NCBI RefSeq assembly: GCF_018417535.1
Contig: NZ_CP070978.1
Span: 3,224,001 to 3,288,000 of the forward strand
DNA length: 64,000 bases
Reading direction: 5' to 3'
Origin: Burkholderia pyrrocinia
GTDB taxonomy: Bacteria > Pseudomonadota > Gammaproteobacteria > Burkholderiales > Burkholderiaceae
The notes below the pieces were generated by a model. That model was not told where the DNA came from and did not search any database. It saw nothing but the letters and a program-made list of their open reading frames with translations. The first letter of the stretch is position 1. The number at the start of each line of letters is the position of its first letter. The position numbers and the translations under genes were made by a program. Of this stretch, positions 26,316 to 34,790 are shown in pieces.

Positions 26316-27002
26316 ATGACGAAAATAATGACCACGCTGCTTCTGGCGGCAGTGGTGCTTGCCGGTTGCTCCTCGGCATCGGGTCCAACGTTCGATGCGT
26401 ATACGGTGACGCTGCCGAACCAGCAACAGGCGTATCGCGTGCAGTGCGACGGTTTGCTGGAAGGGCAAGGTATCTGCGATACCAAGGCCCGCGAAATCTG
26501 CGGCAACGTCCAGGTTCGCCCGATCCAGGCAATCGCGCCTTATGCGGGCGGCTCCGGCGTGCGCGAGTTGACGTTCCAGTGCGGCGTGCCGCCACAGCCG
26601 GCGCCTCAACCGCAGCCGGCGCCTCAACCGGTAGCGGCGCCCATGCCGCCGCCGTCTCCGCCGCAAAAAATCACGCTCAGCGGCGACGCCAACTTCGAAG
26701 TCGATAAAGCCAATCTCACGGCCGACGCTCGCTCGCGCCTGGACCAGCTCGTTGCGCAGGCACGGGGCATGCCGTTCCGCAACGTGACGGTAGACGGCTA
26801 CACCGACTCGACCGCTTCGGTCGCGCACAACCTGGCGTTGTCGGAGCATCGCGCGCAGACCGTGGCTGCCTATCTGCGCGAGCACGGTCTGAACGCCCAG
26901 CGGTTTGTCGCGAACGGCTTTGGCAAGGCGAATCCGGTCGCCTCGAATGCAACTGCGATTGGCCGCGCACAGAACCGGCGCGTCGAGATCCAGCTGGATT
27001 AA
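26316..27002 (+). CDS. OmpA-family lipoprotein downstream of the adhesin
   Basis: A 228-residue lipoprotein: signal peptide with lipobox LAGC (Cys18), a short cysteine-containing domain (~25-85), a Pro/Ala/Gln-rich linker (PQPAPQPQPAPQP), then an OmpA C-terminal peptidoglycan-binding domain (~115-228; DKANLTADARSRLDQL, VDGYTDSTASVAHNLALSE, NRRVEIQLD). It would tether the outer membrane to the cell wall. It begins 87 bases after the adhesin stop and is followed by a strong terminator, so adhesin and lipoprotein probably share a transcript; OmpA-like partners next to trimeric adhesins are known to assist their display. Confidence 0.9.
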   Translation: MTKIMTTLLLAAVVLAGCSSASGPTFDAYTVTLPNQQQAYRVQCDGLLEGQGICDTKAREICGNVQVRPIQAIAPYAGGSGVRELTFQCGVPPQPAPQPQPAPQPVAAPMPPPSPPQKITLSGDANFEVDKANLTADARSRLDQLVAQARGMPFRNVTVDGYTDSTASVAHNLALSEHRAQTVAAYLREHGLNAQRFVANGFGKANPVASNATAIGRAQNRRVEIQLD

Positions 27003-27070
27003 TTAGCGCTGTGAAGTACCCCGTTGTCCGCCTTGCAGAACTGCATCGCGGGATGCATCCAACGGGTTTG

Positions 27071-27120
27071 GGGAGGGGGCCGCAAAGCTCCGAGACGTGG
27101 CCCTTTCCCTGCTTTTTTCT
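27071..27120 (+). terminator. Rho-independent terminator after the OmpA lipoprotein gene
   Basis: An 11-bp stem (GGGAGGGGGCC at 27071-27081 against GGCCCTTTCCC at 27099-27109, with two G-U pairs) and a 17-base loop are followed by TGCTTTTTTCT. It closes the adhesin/lipoprotein unit before the DUF2827 genes. Confidence 0.75.
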
Positions 27121-27149
27121 CATAACAATTTAGCTTCACACAAACAGCC

Positions 27150-28295
27150 ATGCGTATCGGGATTTCAGTGCTGACCCATGCCGGACAGAGTGTCTGGGAA
27201 AACGGGTTGGGCCAGAACGTTTTCTTTTTAGTTCAACTGCTGCAAAAGATTCCGTTCGTGACGGAAATCGTGCTGCTGAACTGCGGCGACCAGCGTCATG
27301 TCGCGTCTGAGGCTGGCGACGCGCTGCCGGGCATCCGGCTCGTCGCGCCGCGCGACGCCACGGATCTCATCGACCTTGTCTTCGAGATGGGAGGCGGGCT
27401 CGATGTCGAATGGCTCGACCATATTCGTGCGCGCGGCAAGAAGGTCGTTTTCTTCTGCTGCGGGCAGCCTTATGCAGGGCTGATCGAGCCGACCGTATTC
27501 AAGAAAAACGGCTATTTCTCGCGGGCAACGCGCTGCGACGAGGTCTGGATGCTGTCGAAAGATCGCGCATTCGCACCGATGTTGCGCGCACTGCATCGAT
27601 GCCCGGTTGTCGAGGTTCCGTTTCTCTGGGATCCCGTCTTCATCGAGCAACGAATCCGCACGGTCGAGGCGGCCGGCCTGCAGTTCGGCTATCAGGTGAT
27701 GCCGGAACCGATCTCGCCGCGGCGGCTGCGGACGGCGATCTTCGAACCGAACATCTCGGTGGTCAAGTGCTGCACGATTCCGCTGCTCATTTGCGACGTG
27801 GCATTCCGGCGCGACGCGGCGTCGATCGAGCGCGTTCACGTGCTTAACAGCATCCATATGAAAGATCATCCGACCTTTTCGTTCCTGACCAGTTCGCTGG
27901 CGTTGAACGAAAACGGAAAACTGTGCCTCGATCAGCGGCACGACTTCGTCGGCTATATCAGCCAATACGGCGACGCGATCGTCGCGCATCAATGGCATAA
28001 CGACCAGAACATCGCCTACCTCGATGCGCTTTATGGCGGCTACCCCCTGATTCATAACTCGCCATGGCTCGAGGCGGTCGGCTATTACTACCCCGATTCG
28101 AATGTCGAAGAGGGCGCGGGGCAGCTTCTGAATGCCGCGTACATGCACGACTTAGCACACGAAGATTACGTGACGCAAGCGCGCGGCTTCCTGGCGCAGC
28201 TCAGTCCCGACCATCCCCGAAACCAGTCGGACTATGCGAGAGCATTGCTCGCGCTCGTCGCATCCGGCGGCAAACACGTAACCGGACGGGAATAA
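27150..28295 (+). CDS. DUF2827 protein 1, predicted GT-B glycosyltransferase
   Basis: A 381-residue cytoplasmic protein, first of three paralogues in the window. The N-terminus (MRIGISVLTHAGQSVWENGL then QNVFFLVQLLQKIP) has the strand, loop and long helix that open GT-B glycosyltransferases. The C-terminal region YLDALYGGYPLIHNSPWLEA, followed by the acidic EEGAGQLLNAA, matches the position and pattern of the nucleotide-sugar site of that fold (E-x7-G-x-P-x-I). I recall the family as DUF2827, of unknown function; the glycosyltransferase role is my inference. It directly follows the adhesin operon's terminator and is packed against the next paralogue (2-base gap). Confidence 0.75.
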   Translation: MRIGISVLTHAGQSVWENGLGQNVFFLVQLLQKIPFVTEIVLLNCGDQRHVASEAGDALPGIRLVAPRDATDLIDLVFEMGGGLDVEWLDHIRARGKKVVFFCCGQPYAGLIEPTVFKKNGYFSRATRCDEVWMLSKDRAFAPMLRALHRCPVVEVPFLWDPVFIEQRIRTVEAAGLQFGYQVMPEPISPRRLRTAIFEPNISVVKCCTIPLLICDVAFRRDAASIERVHVLNSIHMKDHPTFSFLTSSLALNENGKLCLDQRHDFVGYISQYGDAIVAHQWHNDQNIAYLDALYGGYPLIHNSPWLEAVGYYYPDSNVEEGAGQLLNAAYMHDLAHEDYVTQARGFLAQLSPDHPRNQSDYARALLALVASGGKHVTGRE

Positions 28296-28297
28296 CC

Positions 28298-29419
28298 ATG
28301 GTCAATCGTCGTCTGAAGGTCGGCATCACCATTTTTCTCCGCGCCGGTCAGCAATCGATCTGGGAAAACGGGATCTTCCAGAACTGCTTTTTCCTCGCAA
28401 TGCTGCTCAAGCGCTCGCCGCTCGTCGAAGCGGTTTTCCTGGTCAACGGCGGAGACGGATTGCCGTCCGAGTCGACGCATTTCCTGGAACACGCACCGGC
28501 GCCGACGATCGATCTCGAGACGGCGCGAGAAACGCTTGACGTCGTGATCGAGTTGAGCGCCCAGCTCAATCCTCTTTGGGCTCGAGCATTCCGGGAACGG
28601 GGCGGCCGTGTCGTCGGCATGCGTGTTGCGAACGACTACGTGATCGACATCGAGCGCATGATGTTCGGTCTTCAGCACGGCATGCTGGTATCCGGCACGC
28701 CTTACGACGCCATCTGGACGCTGCCGGCGTTCGAGCGAACCTGCGCCCCCTACTATCAGGCCGCGTTGCGTGCGCCGGTTCGTGCGATGCAGCACCTGTG
28801 GAGCCCGAACCTCCTGATGCGCTCGCTCGAGGCGAGCGGTGCGCCTGAACGATTCGAATACGAGCCCGGCCGCTCGCGCTGGAGGCTCGCGATTCTCGAA
28901 CCGAATATCTGCATGGTGAAGACGTCGCATCTTGCGATGCTCGCCTCGGATCTGGCATATCGGCAGGCGCCGGAAACCATCGACTGTCTGCGCGTGTTCA
29001 ACACGCTTCACCTGAAAAGCGATGCTCAGTTCGTCGGCTTTGCGCGCAGCCTCGACCTCGTCAACCACGGCTGCGCGAGCTTCGAGCCGCGCCTGCCGAT
29101 CTACGAGATTCTGGGCCAGCAGGCCGATGCGATCGTGTCGCACCAGTGGGAGAACGCGCAGAACTACCTCTATTACGAGGCGTTGTACGGCGGCTATCCG
29201 CTGATTCACAACTCTGACTTGCTGGGTGGTTGCGGGTACCAGTACGACGGATTCGACTGCGAGGACGGGGCACTGGCGCTGCGCGAGGCTTATCTGGTTC
29301 ACGACCTGAACCTCGAGTCGTACCGCGCGAATGCCCGCTCATTTCTTGCGAGCCTTGACCCGGAGCGCCAGGAGAACGTCGACGCATACAGCGGGGCGAT
29401 CGCGGAGCTTTTCCAATGA
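28298..29419 (+). CDS. DUF2827 protein 2, predicted GT-B glycosyltransferase
   Basis: A 373-residue paralogue of the proteins at 27150 and 30113. It shares the opening (VGITIFLRAGQQSIWENGIF then QNCFFLAMLLKRSPLVE), the central ILEPNICMVKTSHLAML, SHQWENAQNYLYYEALYGGY and the PLIHNS segment. Divergence between the three is substantial, so they are probably different transferases acting in turn rather than recent duplicates. The start ATG lies two bases after the previous stop, and its stop overlaps the next ATG. The frame is open upstream, but only the ATG at 28298 matches the paralogues. Confidence 0.75.
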   Translation: MVNRRLKVGITIFLRAGQQSIWENGIFQNCFFLAMLLKRSPLVEAVFLVNGGDGLPSESTHFLEHAPAPTIDLETARETLDVVIELSAQLNPLWARAFRERGGRVVGMRVANDYVIDIERMMFGLQHGMLVSGTPYDAIWTLPAFERTCAPYYQAALRAPVRAMQHLWSPNLLMRSLEASGAPERFEYEPGRSRWRLAILEPNICMVKTSHLAMLASDLAYRQAPETIDCLRVFNTLHLKSDAQFVGFARSLDLVNHGCASFEPRLPIYEILGQQADAIVSHQWENAQNYLYYEALYGGYPLIHNSDLLGGCGYQYDGFDCEDGALALREAYLVHDLNLESYRANARSFLASLDPERQENVDAYSGAIAELFQ

Positions 29420-30057
29420 AACATATTCGGAAGCTCATCGAGAAATCCACGCGCCCCCAGTTCGCGAGCATGTCGGACCGGCGTCGAGGCTGGACTCGTA
29501 TCGCATCGCTCGGGCTGCTGCTTGCTGCCGTGTCGACGTCTTTCGCGCAACCGTTGCCGGGGCAGGCGGGCGGTGTCGATGCACGCCAGGGGCCGCTGGA
29601 GCCGCCCAGTACGGTGCTCGCGGCAGCGGCGATGAGGGCCGGCGTGCGCCGTTGCTATCCGATCATCAACGCGGTATCGGGTCGAACGTTCGCGGGCACC
29701 GAACATAACGACGTCGTGCTCGACTGGGATCGAGCCAACCCTGACGTGGCGCCGTTTTTTTCGCTGTCGGGCCTCGATTACGGCCGGGGAGCCGCGCTGT
29801 TGTCGCTGACAACCTCGTCCGTCGAAACCGGATGTGCGGTGTTGGTCGAGCGGATCTCGAGCGCGCCATTGCCGTGCAGGGAAGTCGCGCGCTCCGAGTT
29901 GTCCAGCTACCGCGCAGGGCCGCTCGTCAAATCCGTCACCGTCTACACAAATCCGGCGCATCCGCGCGAGACCGTGACACTCCTCGAGGCACCGCCGTCC
30001 TGCGTCATTGTCAGGCGGCAGGTTCAGTACCCCGCTAGGACGATGGATACGCAATGA
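29416..30057 (+). CDS. Secreted hypothetical protein between DUF2827 genes
   Basis: A 213-residue protein with a basic start, a hydrophobic stretch (IASLGLLLAAVSTSFA, about residues 29-44) and a plausible signal-peptidase site after SFA, so a periplasmic mature protein of ~168 residues with four cysteines (in RCYPI, GCAVL, PCREV and SCVIV) that could form two disulfides. It overlaps the preceding gene by four bases (ATGA) and lies between two predicted glycosyltransferases, so it belongs to the locus; its function is unknown. Confidence 0.7.
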   Translation: MKHIRKLIEKSTRPQFASMSDRRRGWTRIASLGLLLAAVSTSFAQPLPGQAGGVDARQGPLEPPSTVLAAAAMRAGVRRCYPIINAVSGRTFAGTEHNDVVLDWDRANPDVAPFFSLSGLDYGRGAALLSLTTSSVETGCAVLVERISSAPLPCREVARSELSSYRAGPLVKSVTVYTNPAHPRETVTLLEAPPSCVIVRRQVQYPARTMDTQ

Positions 30058-30112
30058 GTGCAGTCAACGATCGCATCTCCTCGACGCAACCCGGAACTTT
30101 TGGAATTCAATC

Positions 30113-31252
30113 ATGAGCACGGCACGCTCTCTACGCATCGGCATTACGATCGGCTTGCGCGATTCGGCGGAAAGCCTGTGGGTCAATGGCATCAAACAGA
30201 ACGCGTTGTATCTGATGAAACTGTTTCAGCGGTCGCCGCTGAAACACCGCGTCACGCTCGTCAACACGACCGACGTGCCGATCACGGCCAGCTTGCCGTG
30301 GGATCTCGAGCAATTCCCGGCATGTTCGTTCAACGACGCGAAGGATTCGCTCGACGTTCTGATCGAACTCGGCGGCCAGATTGGTCGGCCCCAAACAGAG
30401 TATCTGCAATCCCGGGGCGCAAAGGTCGTCAGCTATTGCTGCGGCCCGGAGTATGTGCAGATGATGGAGGCGATGATTTTCTCGCGCCGGATGGCCGACT
30501 CGATCTTCATCAACCAGCAATACGACCAGGTTTGGGTCATTCCGCAGGTCGTGGATACGAGCGCGGGGTTCTTCAGCGTCCTGCGGCGCCGGCCGGTACG
30601 CGAAGTGCCGTTCGTGTGGGATCCGATGTGCATCGACATGCGCACGCACGACCTGCCGTTTCACGGGGCGTACCGGCCGCGCGCGCGGTCGAAGCAGCTG
30701 TCGGTCATGGAACCCAATATCGATGTGCTTAAGTTCTGCCTCTATCCGCTGCTGATTGCCGAATCGGCGTATCGGAAATGCGGCTCGAAGATCGGCTACG
30801 TGCACGTGACCAACTCGGATCACCTTGCCCGAAATAGTCCGGAGTTCATCGGTGTCGCCAATCACCTCGATCTCGTACGCGACAGCAAGGTGAGCTTCGT
30901 CGGTCGTTTCGATACGCCGCAATTCCTTTCCGAGCATACCGACATCGTGGTGTCGAATCAGTGGGGACTCGCGCTGAACTATTTCTATTTTGATGTCTGC
31001 TGGAACGGGTACGCGCTTGTGCACAACGCTCAGCTCTGCAATGAGATCGGCTACTTCTATCCGGGCAATGACCTGGAAGAAGGCACCCGCCAGCTCGTCG
31101 AGGCCATCGAAGCACACGACAAAGACTGGCAGGGTTACGTGAAGAGGCAGCGCGAGCAGATCGGCCGGTTTTTGTCGACGAACCCACGCCAGATCGAGGC
31201 GTACGACAAGCTTCTGATCGGGTTGTTCGCATCATCGGACGAAACAGCCTGA
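30113..31252 (+). CDS. DUF2827 protein 3, predicted GT-B glycosyltransferase
   Basis: A 379-residue third paralogue: LRIGITIGLRDSAESLWVNG then KQNALYLMKLFQRSPL, VSYCCGPEYVQMME, SVMEPNIDVLKFCLYPLLIA, SNQWGLALNYFYFD, and the C-terminal NGYALVHNAQLC then DLEEGTRQLVEAIEAHD. The ALYGGYPLIHNS of its sisters is replaced by CWNGYALVHNA, so its donor site may differ. It begins 55 bases after the secreted hypothetical gene and is followed by the parvulin-like lipoprotein gene. The start is taken at 30113 by alignment with the paralogues. Confidence 0.75.
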   Translation: MSTARSLRIGITIGLRDSAESLWVNGIKQNALYLMKLFQRSPLKHRVTLVNTTDVPITASLPWDLEQFPACSFNDAKDSLDVLIELGGQIGRPQTEYLQSRGAKVVSYCCGPEYVQMMEAMIFSRRMADSIFINQQYDQVWVIPQVVDTSAGFFSVLRRRPVREVPFVWDPMCIDMRTHDLPFHGAYRPRARSKQLSVMEPNIDVLKFCLYPLLIAESAYRKCGSKIGYVHVTNSDHLARNSPEFIGVANHLDLVRDSKVSFVGRFDTPQFLSEHTDIVVSNQWGLALNYFYFDVCWNGYALVHNAQLCNEIGYFYPGNDLEEGTRQLVEAIEAHDKDWQGYVKRQREQIGRFLSTNPRQIEAYDKLLIGLFASSDETA

Positions 31253-31312
31253 TACAGGCATGACGTCCGCCGGTCGTAGAGGGTGACACATTAACCACAC
31301 GAGGACCTGAAG

Positions 31313-32191
31313 ATGAAAAACCAAATTCACAGCACACAGGGGATCCAACACCGTACCGCGCTCGGCGCGGCGTCTGTCGCAGTCTTTCTATTGAGCGCTT
31401 GCGCGCACCCGCGGCCGACTGCGACGCCGGCGCCGGTACGCCCGGCGGACGCCGTGGCGAGCGTCAATGGCGTGCCGATCGAGCGCACGCAGGTCGAAGC
31501 ATGGCTGAAGACAAGCGGCCAGCCGGATACGCCGACGCAGCGCGCGGCGACTGAACGCGGGTTGATCGCGAGAGAACTCATTCGTCAGGCCGCAGAAGCG
31601 GAAAAACTTGGCGATGCGCCCGAGACGCGGGCGGCGGTCGAAAAGGCGCGTGTCGACACCGAGAATCGCCTTTACATAGCCCGACACATGAACGCGAGCG
31701 CCGTGACGGACCAGCAGGTGCACGCGCGTTATGACGCGATTGTCTCATCGCTCGGCCCGGTCTCGTATAAGCCTCGCGTGATTGTGGTGCCGAACGAACA
31801 CGTGGCGCGATCGGCACTCGCCATGTTGGCACGCGGTGCCTCGTTCGAATCGGTGGCTTCGCGAGACAGTTTCGCGCCGAGCAAGGCGGACGGCGGGGCA
31901 TTGCCGTGGGTGAGTCTCAAGACACCTGTCGTCACAGGTCAAACACAAGGTTTGCCTGACGATGTTGCGCGTGCGCTCGTCAAGCTGAATCCAGGCGAAT
32001 ACACGAGAACCCCGATCGCCGTCGGCGATACGCGTGTTCTGGTCAAACTCGATGCAAAGCGAGCGACCGCGATCCCGACCTACGAGCAGGTACGCGGTGA
32101 GTTGAGCCGCTCGATGACGGACCGTGCGCGGGAGGATGCGTTCAATGCACTGGTTGATGCGCTCGCGAAGAAGGCATCGATTGTTCGTTGA
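31313..32191 (+). CDS. Parvulin-type peptidyl-prolyl isomerase lipoprotein
   Basis: A 292-residue protein with a lipoprotein signal (LLSAC, Cys30), then a SurA/PpiC-like N-terminal helical domain (ADAVASVNGVPIERTQVEAWL, about 45-65) and a parvulin-like domain (~155-250; ARGASFESVASRDSFAPSKADGGALPWVS, where PpiC proteins have FAxLAxxxSxxxS...GGdLGw). It resembles EpsD-type PPIases found in export loci. It would be anchored in the periplasm and could assist folding of the adhesin or of the secreted proteins of the cluster. Confidence 0.85.
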   Translation: MKNQIHSTQGIQHRTALGAASVAVFLLSACAHPRPTATPAPVRPADAVASVNGVPIERTQVEAWLKTSGQPDTPTQRAATERGLIARELIRQAAEAEKLGDAPETRAAVEKARVDTENRLYIARHMNASAVTDQQVHARYDAIVSSLGPVSYKPRVIVVPNEHVARSALAMLARGASFESVASRDSFAPSKADGGALPWVSLKTPVVTGQTQGLPDDVARALVKLNPGEYTRTPIAVGDTRVLVKLDAKRATAIPTYEQVRGELSRSMTDRAREDAFNALVDALAKKASIVR

Positions 32192-32224
32192 TAACCCTAA
32201 AGGTGTGAACGTTTCGGAGAATGT

Positions 32225-32545
32225 ATGAACGCACTGGATTACACCGATCGTTTCATTGGCAACCTGATCGCGAGCTGGCTGATTGCTTTCGGCATCGTGA
32301 TTGGCGTCGACCAGTATTCGATGGAGGCGACGTGGTTGCGCGGGGCGACGCCGCGTGTGGAGATAGTGATTGCCTGTGTGGTGGCGGTCTGCGTGCTATT
32401 CGTCGGTCCCGCCGTCGTCAAATTCGTATGCCGAATTCGTCCGTCGATCTTCGAGGACAAGGAATCCCGGAAGGCCGCATGGCGTGGGCGGCTGGTCGGT
32501 ATGGGCATTGGCCTGATTGTCGGAATCTTCATTCAGGGCATGTGA
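32225..32545 (+). CDS. Small inner-membrane protein
   Basis: A 106-residue protein with three hydrophobic segments: LIASWLIAFGIVIGV (about 14-28), VEIVIACVVAVCVLFVGPAVV (about 45-65) and the glycine-rich LVGMGIGLIVGIFIQGM at the C-terminus. It follows the PPIase gene by 33 bases with a GGAG-type site upstream. Function unknown; the position suggests part of the same operon. Confidence 0.7.
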   Translation: MNALDYTDRFIGNLIASWLIAFGIVIGVDQYSMEATWLRGATPRVEIVIACVVAVCVLFVGPAVVKFVCRIRPSIFEDKESRKAAWRGRLVGMGIGLIVGIFIQGM

Positions 32546-32587
32546 AACGAGGCCTAACCGATCGGGATGGAATCACTGGAGCATCTT

Positions 32588-34462
32588 ATGGCAAAACAAG
32601 CTAAATCTTCTCTGGACCAGGCCGAGGCGCTAATTGCGTGCGGCTCGCTCGTCGACGCGTCGCGGCTCCTGTCGTTGGAGCAAGCGATGCAATCTTCAAA
32701 TCCGCGCGAGCTCATTCTCACGAGCCGCCTGTTATGTTTGCGCGGACGGTTCGCAGAAGCGCGAGAATTGCTCGATCGCACGCTGCATATCGACGGCGCC
32801 AACGTCGAAGCATTGACGGAGCGTGCTCGACTAGCCGTGCGGCTCGGCGATGACGGAGGTGCCGATGGCTGGTTCGAGCGCGCGTATCGGCACGATGCAC
32901 CGGGCGACGACTGGATGGTCGATTGGATCGACGTGCTGTTGCGGCTCGGCAAGTATGTCGCCGCTCGCGACATTGCGACGGTGCGCTGCGAACGAACGCC
33001 TGGTCAGGCCGGCCCGTGGTTTCGGCTCGGCCTCGCACATCAGCAGGCCTCTCATCATTTGCAGGCGCTGGATGCCTACCGGCATGCCGCGAGTATCGAG
33101 CCAGCGTTGCCGATGTTGCGCAACAACATGGGCGCAGCTCACCTCGAGCTCAAGCAGTATGACGATGCGAAGGCGCTCCTCGAGCAGGCGCTGCAGGACG
33201 ATCCGGACAACGCGCTAGCGTGGAACAATCTGGCCACGACCCTGCTGAAGCAGGGCGAGCTGCCCGACAGCCTCGTGGCGGCGGAACGCGCGTGTGCGCT
33301 GGCACCGAATTATCCGACAGCGCTGCAAACATACTCCTACGTACTGCGTGAACATCAGCAATGGGATGGCGCGCAGATGATGGTGGAGCGCGCGATCAGG
33401 CTCGATCCGCGGAACATGTCGCTCGTCTGGGCGGTGGCGATGCTGCAACTGTTGCGCGGCGACTACGCAAATGGCTGGATCAATCACGAAGCGCGATGGA
33501 ACGGTTCGCCGGAGTTGCGCGGCAACCCGCACAACTTGCCGGCGCCGCAGTGGACCGGAGAGCCGCTTGATGGAAAGACAGTTCTTGTCTGGGGCGAGCA
33601 GGGGCACGGTGACGCTCTTCAATTCGCGCGATTCGTGCCCGCGATTGCCGAACGCGTAAAGCGCGAGGGCGGGAAACTGATCTATTGCTGCTTTGCGAAT
33701 CTGCTGCCGCTGCTCAAGCGAAGCCTCGGCGATGCGGTCGAATGCGTCATCCCGCACGATCTGCGTCCGCTGCCGACATTCGACTATCACCTGCCGCTCT
33801 GCGGCGTGCCGTTGATGCTCGGCATCCGCGTCGAGCATCTTCCTGGGAGGACCGGGTATCTGTGGGCGGATCCCGAGAAGACGGTCGACATGTGGAGCAG
33901 TCGCCGTACGGGCGACGCAAAGCTCAAAGTGGGCCTTGTGTGGAGTGGCAGCCGCTCGCACCAGCGTAATCCGATGCGATCAGTGGATCCGGTCGAACTC
34001 GCCAAAGTGCTTCGATCCATTCAGGACGTCGAGTTTTACAACCTCCAGGTGGAAGCGGACCAGGACGTCGCGGCAGCGCGCGAAGCCGGGCTCCCTCTCA
34101 TCGATTGCACGAGCGAATTCGAGTCGTTCGACGATACCGCCGCATTCATACAGGGCTTGGACCTCGTCGTAACCGTTTGCACGTCCGTTGCGCACCTGGC
34201 TGGCGGGCTCGGCGTGCCGACCTGGGTCCTGCTCGACGTGAATCCACATTGGGTATGGATGACCGAACGGTCCGATAGCCCCTGGTATCCGAACGTCAAG
34301 CTGTACCGACAACGGACATACGGCGATTGGAGCCCCGTGCTTGAGCAACTGGGTCAGGATGTCCGAACGCTGGCGAGCGGCGCCGACTCCGTCATATCCG
34401 TGCCGCCAGTGCTGCTTGAAGAGTCGCGCGCGACCTGCGTCACGAGCGTGGACATGCAATAA
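32588..34462 (+). CDS. TPR protein with O-GlcNAc transferase-like C-terminal domain
   Basis: A 624-residue protein. Residues ~1-290 hold tetratricopeptide repeats (AWNNLATTLLKQGELPDSLVAAERACALAPNYP pattern); residues ~310-610 resemble the catalytic part of GT41-like bacterial transferases: VLVWGEQGHGDALQFARF, VGLVWSGSRSH, FYNLQVEAD and VVTVCTSVAHLAGGLGVPTWVLL, the last forming the nucleotide-sugar site. Such enzymes glycosylate Ser/Thr or Asn of proteins recognised by the TPRs, so the Ser/Thr-rich adhesin stalk is an attractive substrate. The ATG at 32588 is chosen because of its GGAG site; 32567 would add seven residues. Confidence 0.85.
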   Translation: MAKQAKSSLDQAEALIACGSLVDASRLLSLEQAMQSSNPRELILTSRLLCLRGRFAEARELLDRTLHIDGANVEALTERARLAVRLGDDGGADGWFERAYRHDAPGDDWMVDWIDVLLRLGKYVAARDIATVRCERTPGQAGPWFRLGLAHQQASHHLQALDAYRHAASIEPALPMLRNNMGAAHLELKQYDDAKALLEQALQDDPDNALAWNNLATTLLKQGELPDSLVAAERACALAPNYPTALQTYSYVLREHQQWDGAQMMVERAIRLDPRNMSLVWAVAMLQLLRGDYANGWINHEARWNGSPELRGNPHNLPAPQWTGEPLDGKTVLVWGEQGHGDALQFARFVPAIAERVKREGGKLIYCCFANLLPLLKRSLGDAVECVIPHDLRPLPTFDYHLPLCGVPLMLGIRVEHLPGRTGYLWADPEKTVDMWSSRRTGDAKLKVGLVWSGSRSHQRNPMRSVDPVELAKVLRSIQDVEFYNLQVEADQDVAAAREAGLPLIDCTSEFESFDDTAAFIQGLDLVVTVCTSVAHLAGGLGVPTWVLLDVNPHWVWMTERSDSPWYPNVKLYRQRTYGDWSPVLEQLGQDVRTLASGADSVISVPPVLLEESRATCVTSVDMQ

Positions 34463-34505
34463 CCGAGGCCTGACGAGAAAGGCACGCGATTGCAACGGCA
34501 CGGAT

Positions 34506-34787
34506 ATGGACATCTCGAACCTGTTTCGCTTCCCGCCTGTGTCGCAGTGCGATCTGAGGCGAGTCGAATGGCCGCATTACCTGAACCGCAACCAGCGCGC
34601 GCTGCTACGTACCTTGTATGAGGCCTGGGGCGAGGACGCAATCGTGCAGATCTACGCGGGTTGCGTTCGCGTGCGATCGGAATTCGGCGACTGGCGATTC
34701 TCGAATGAAGCGGAACTTGAGGCTGGGCTCGCGATGTGTAGCCGCATCCGGCAGCGATCGGAACCGAAACAGAATTTCATGGAGTGA
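34506..34787 (+). CDS. Hypothetical protein
   Basis: A 93-residue soluble protein starting MDISNLFRFPPVSQCDLRRV. No signal peptide, membrane segment or motif is recognised. It lies 43 bases after the TPR transferase, in the same direction, and its end provides the GGAG site for the TTG start of the next gene, which suggests genuine operon membership. Confidence 0.55.
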   Translation: MDISNLFRFPPVSQCDLRRVEWPHYLNRNQRALLRTLYEAWGEDAIVQIYAGCVRVRSEFGDWRFSNEAELEAGLAMCSRIRQRSEPKQNFME

Positions 34788-34790
34788 GCT

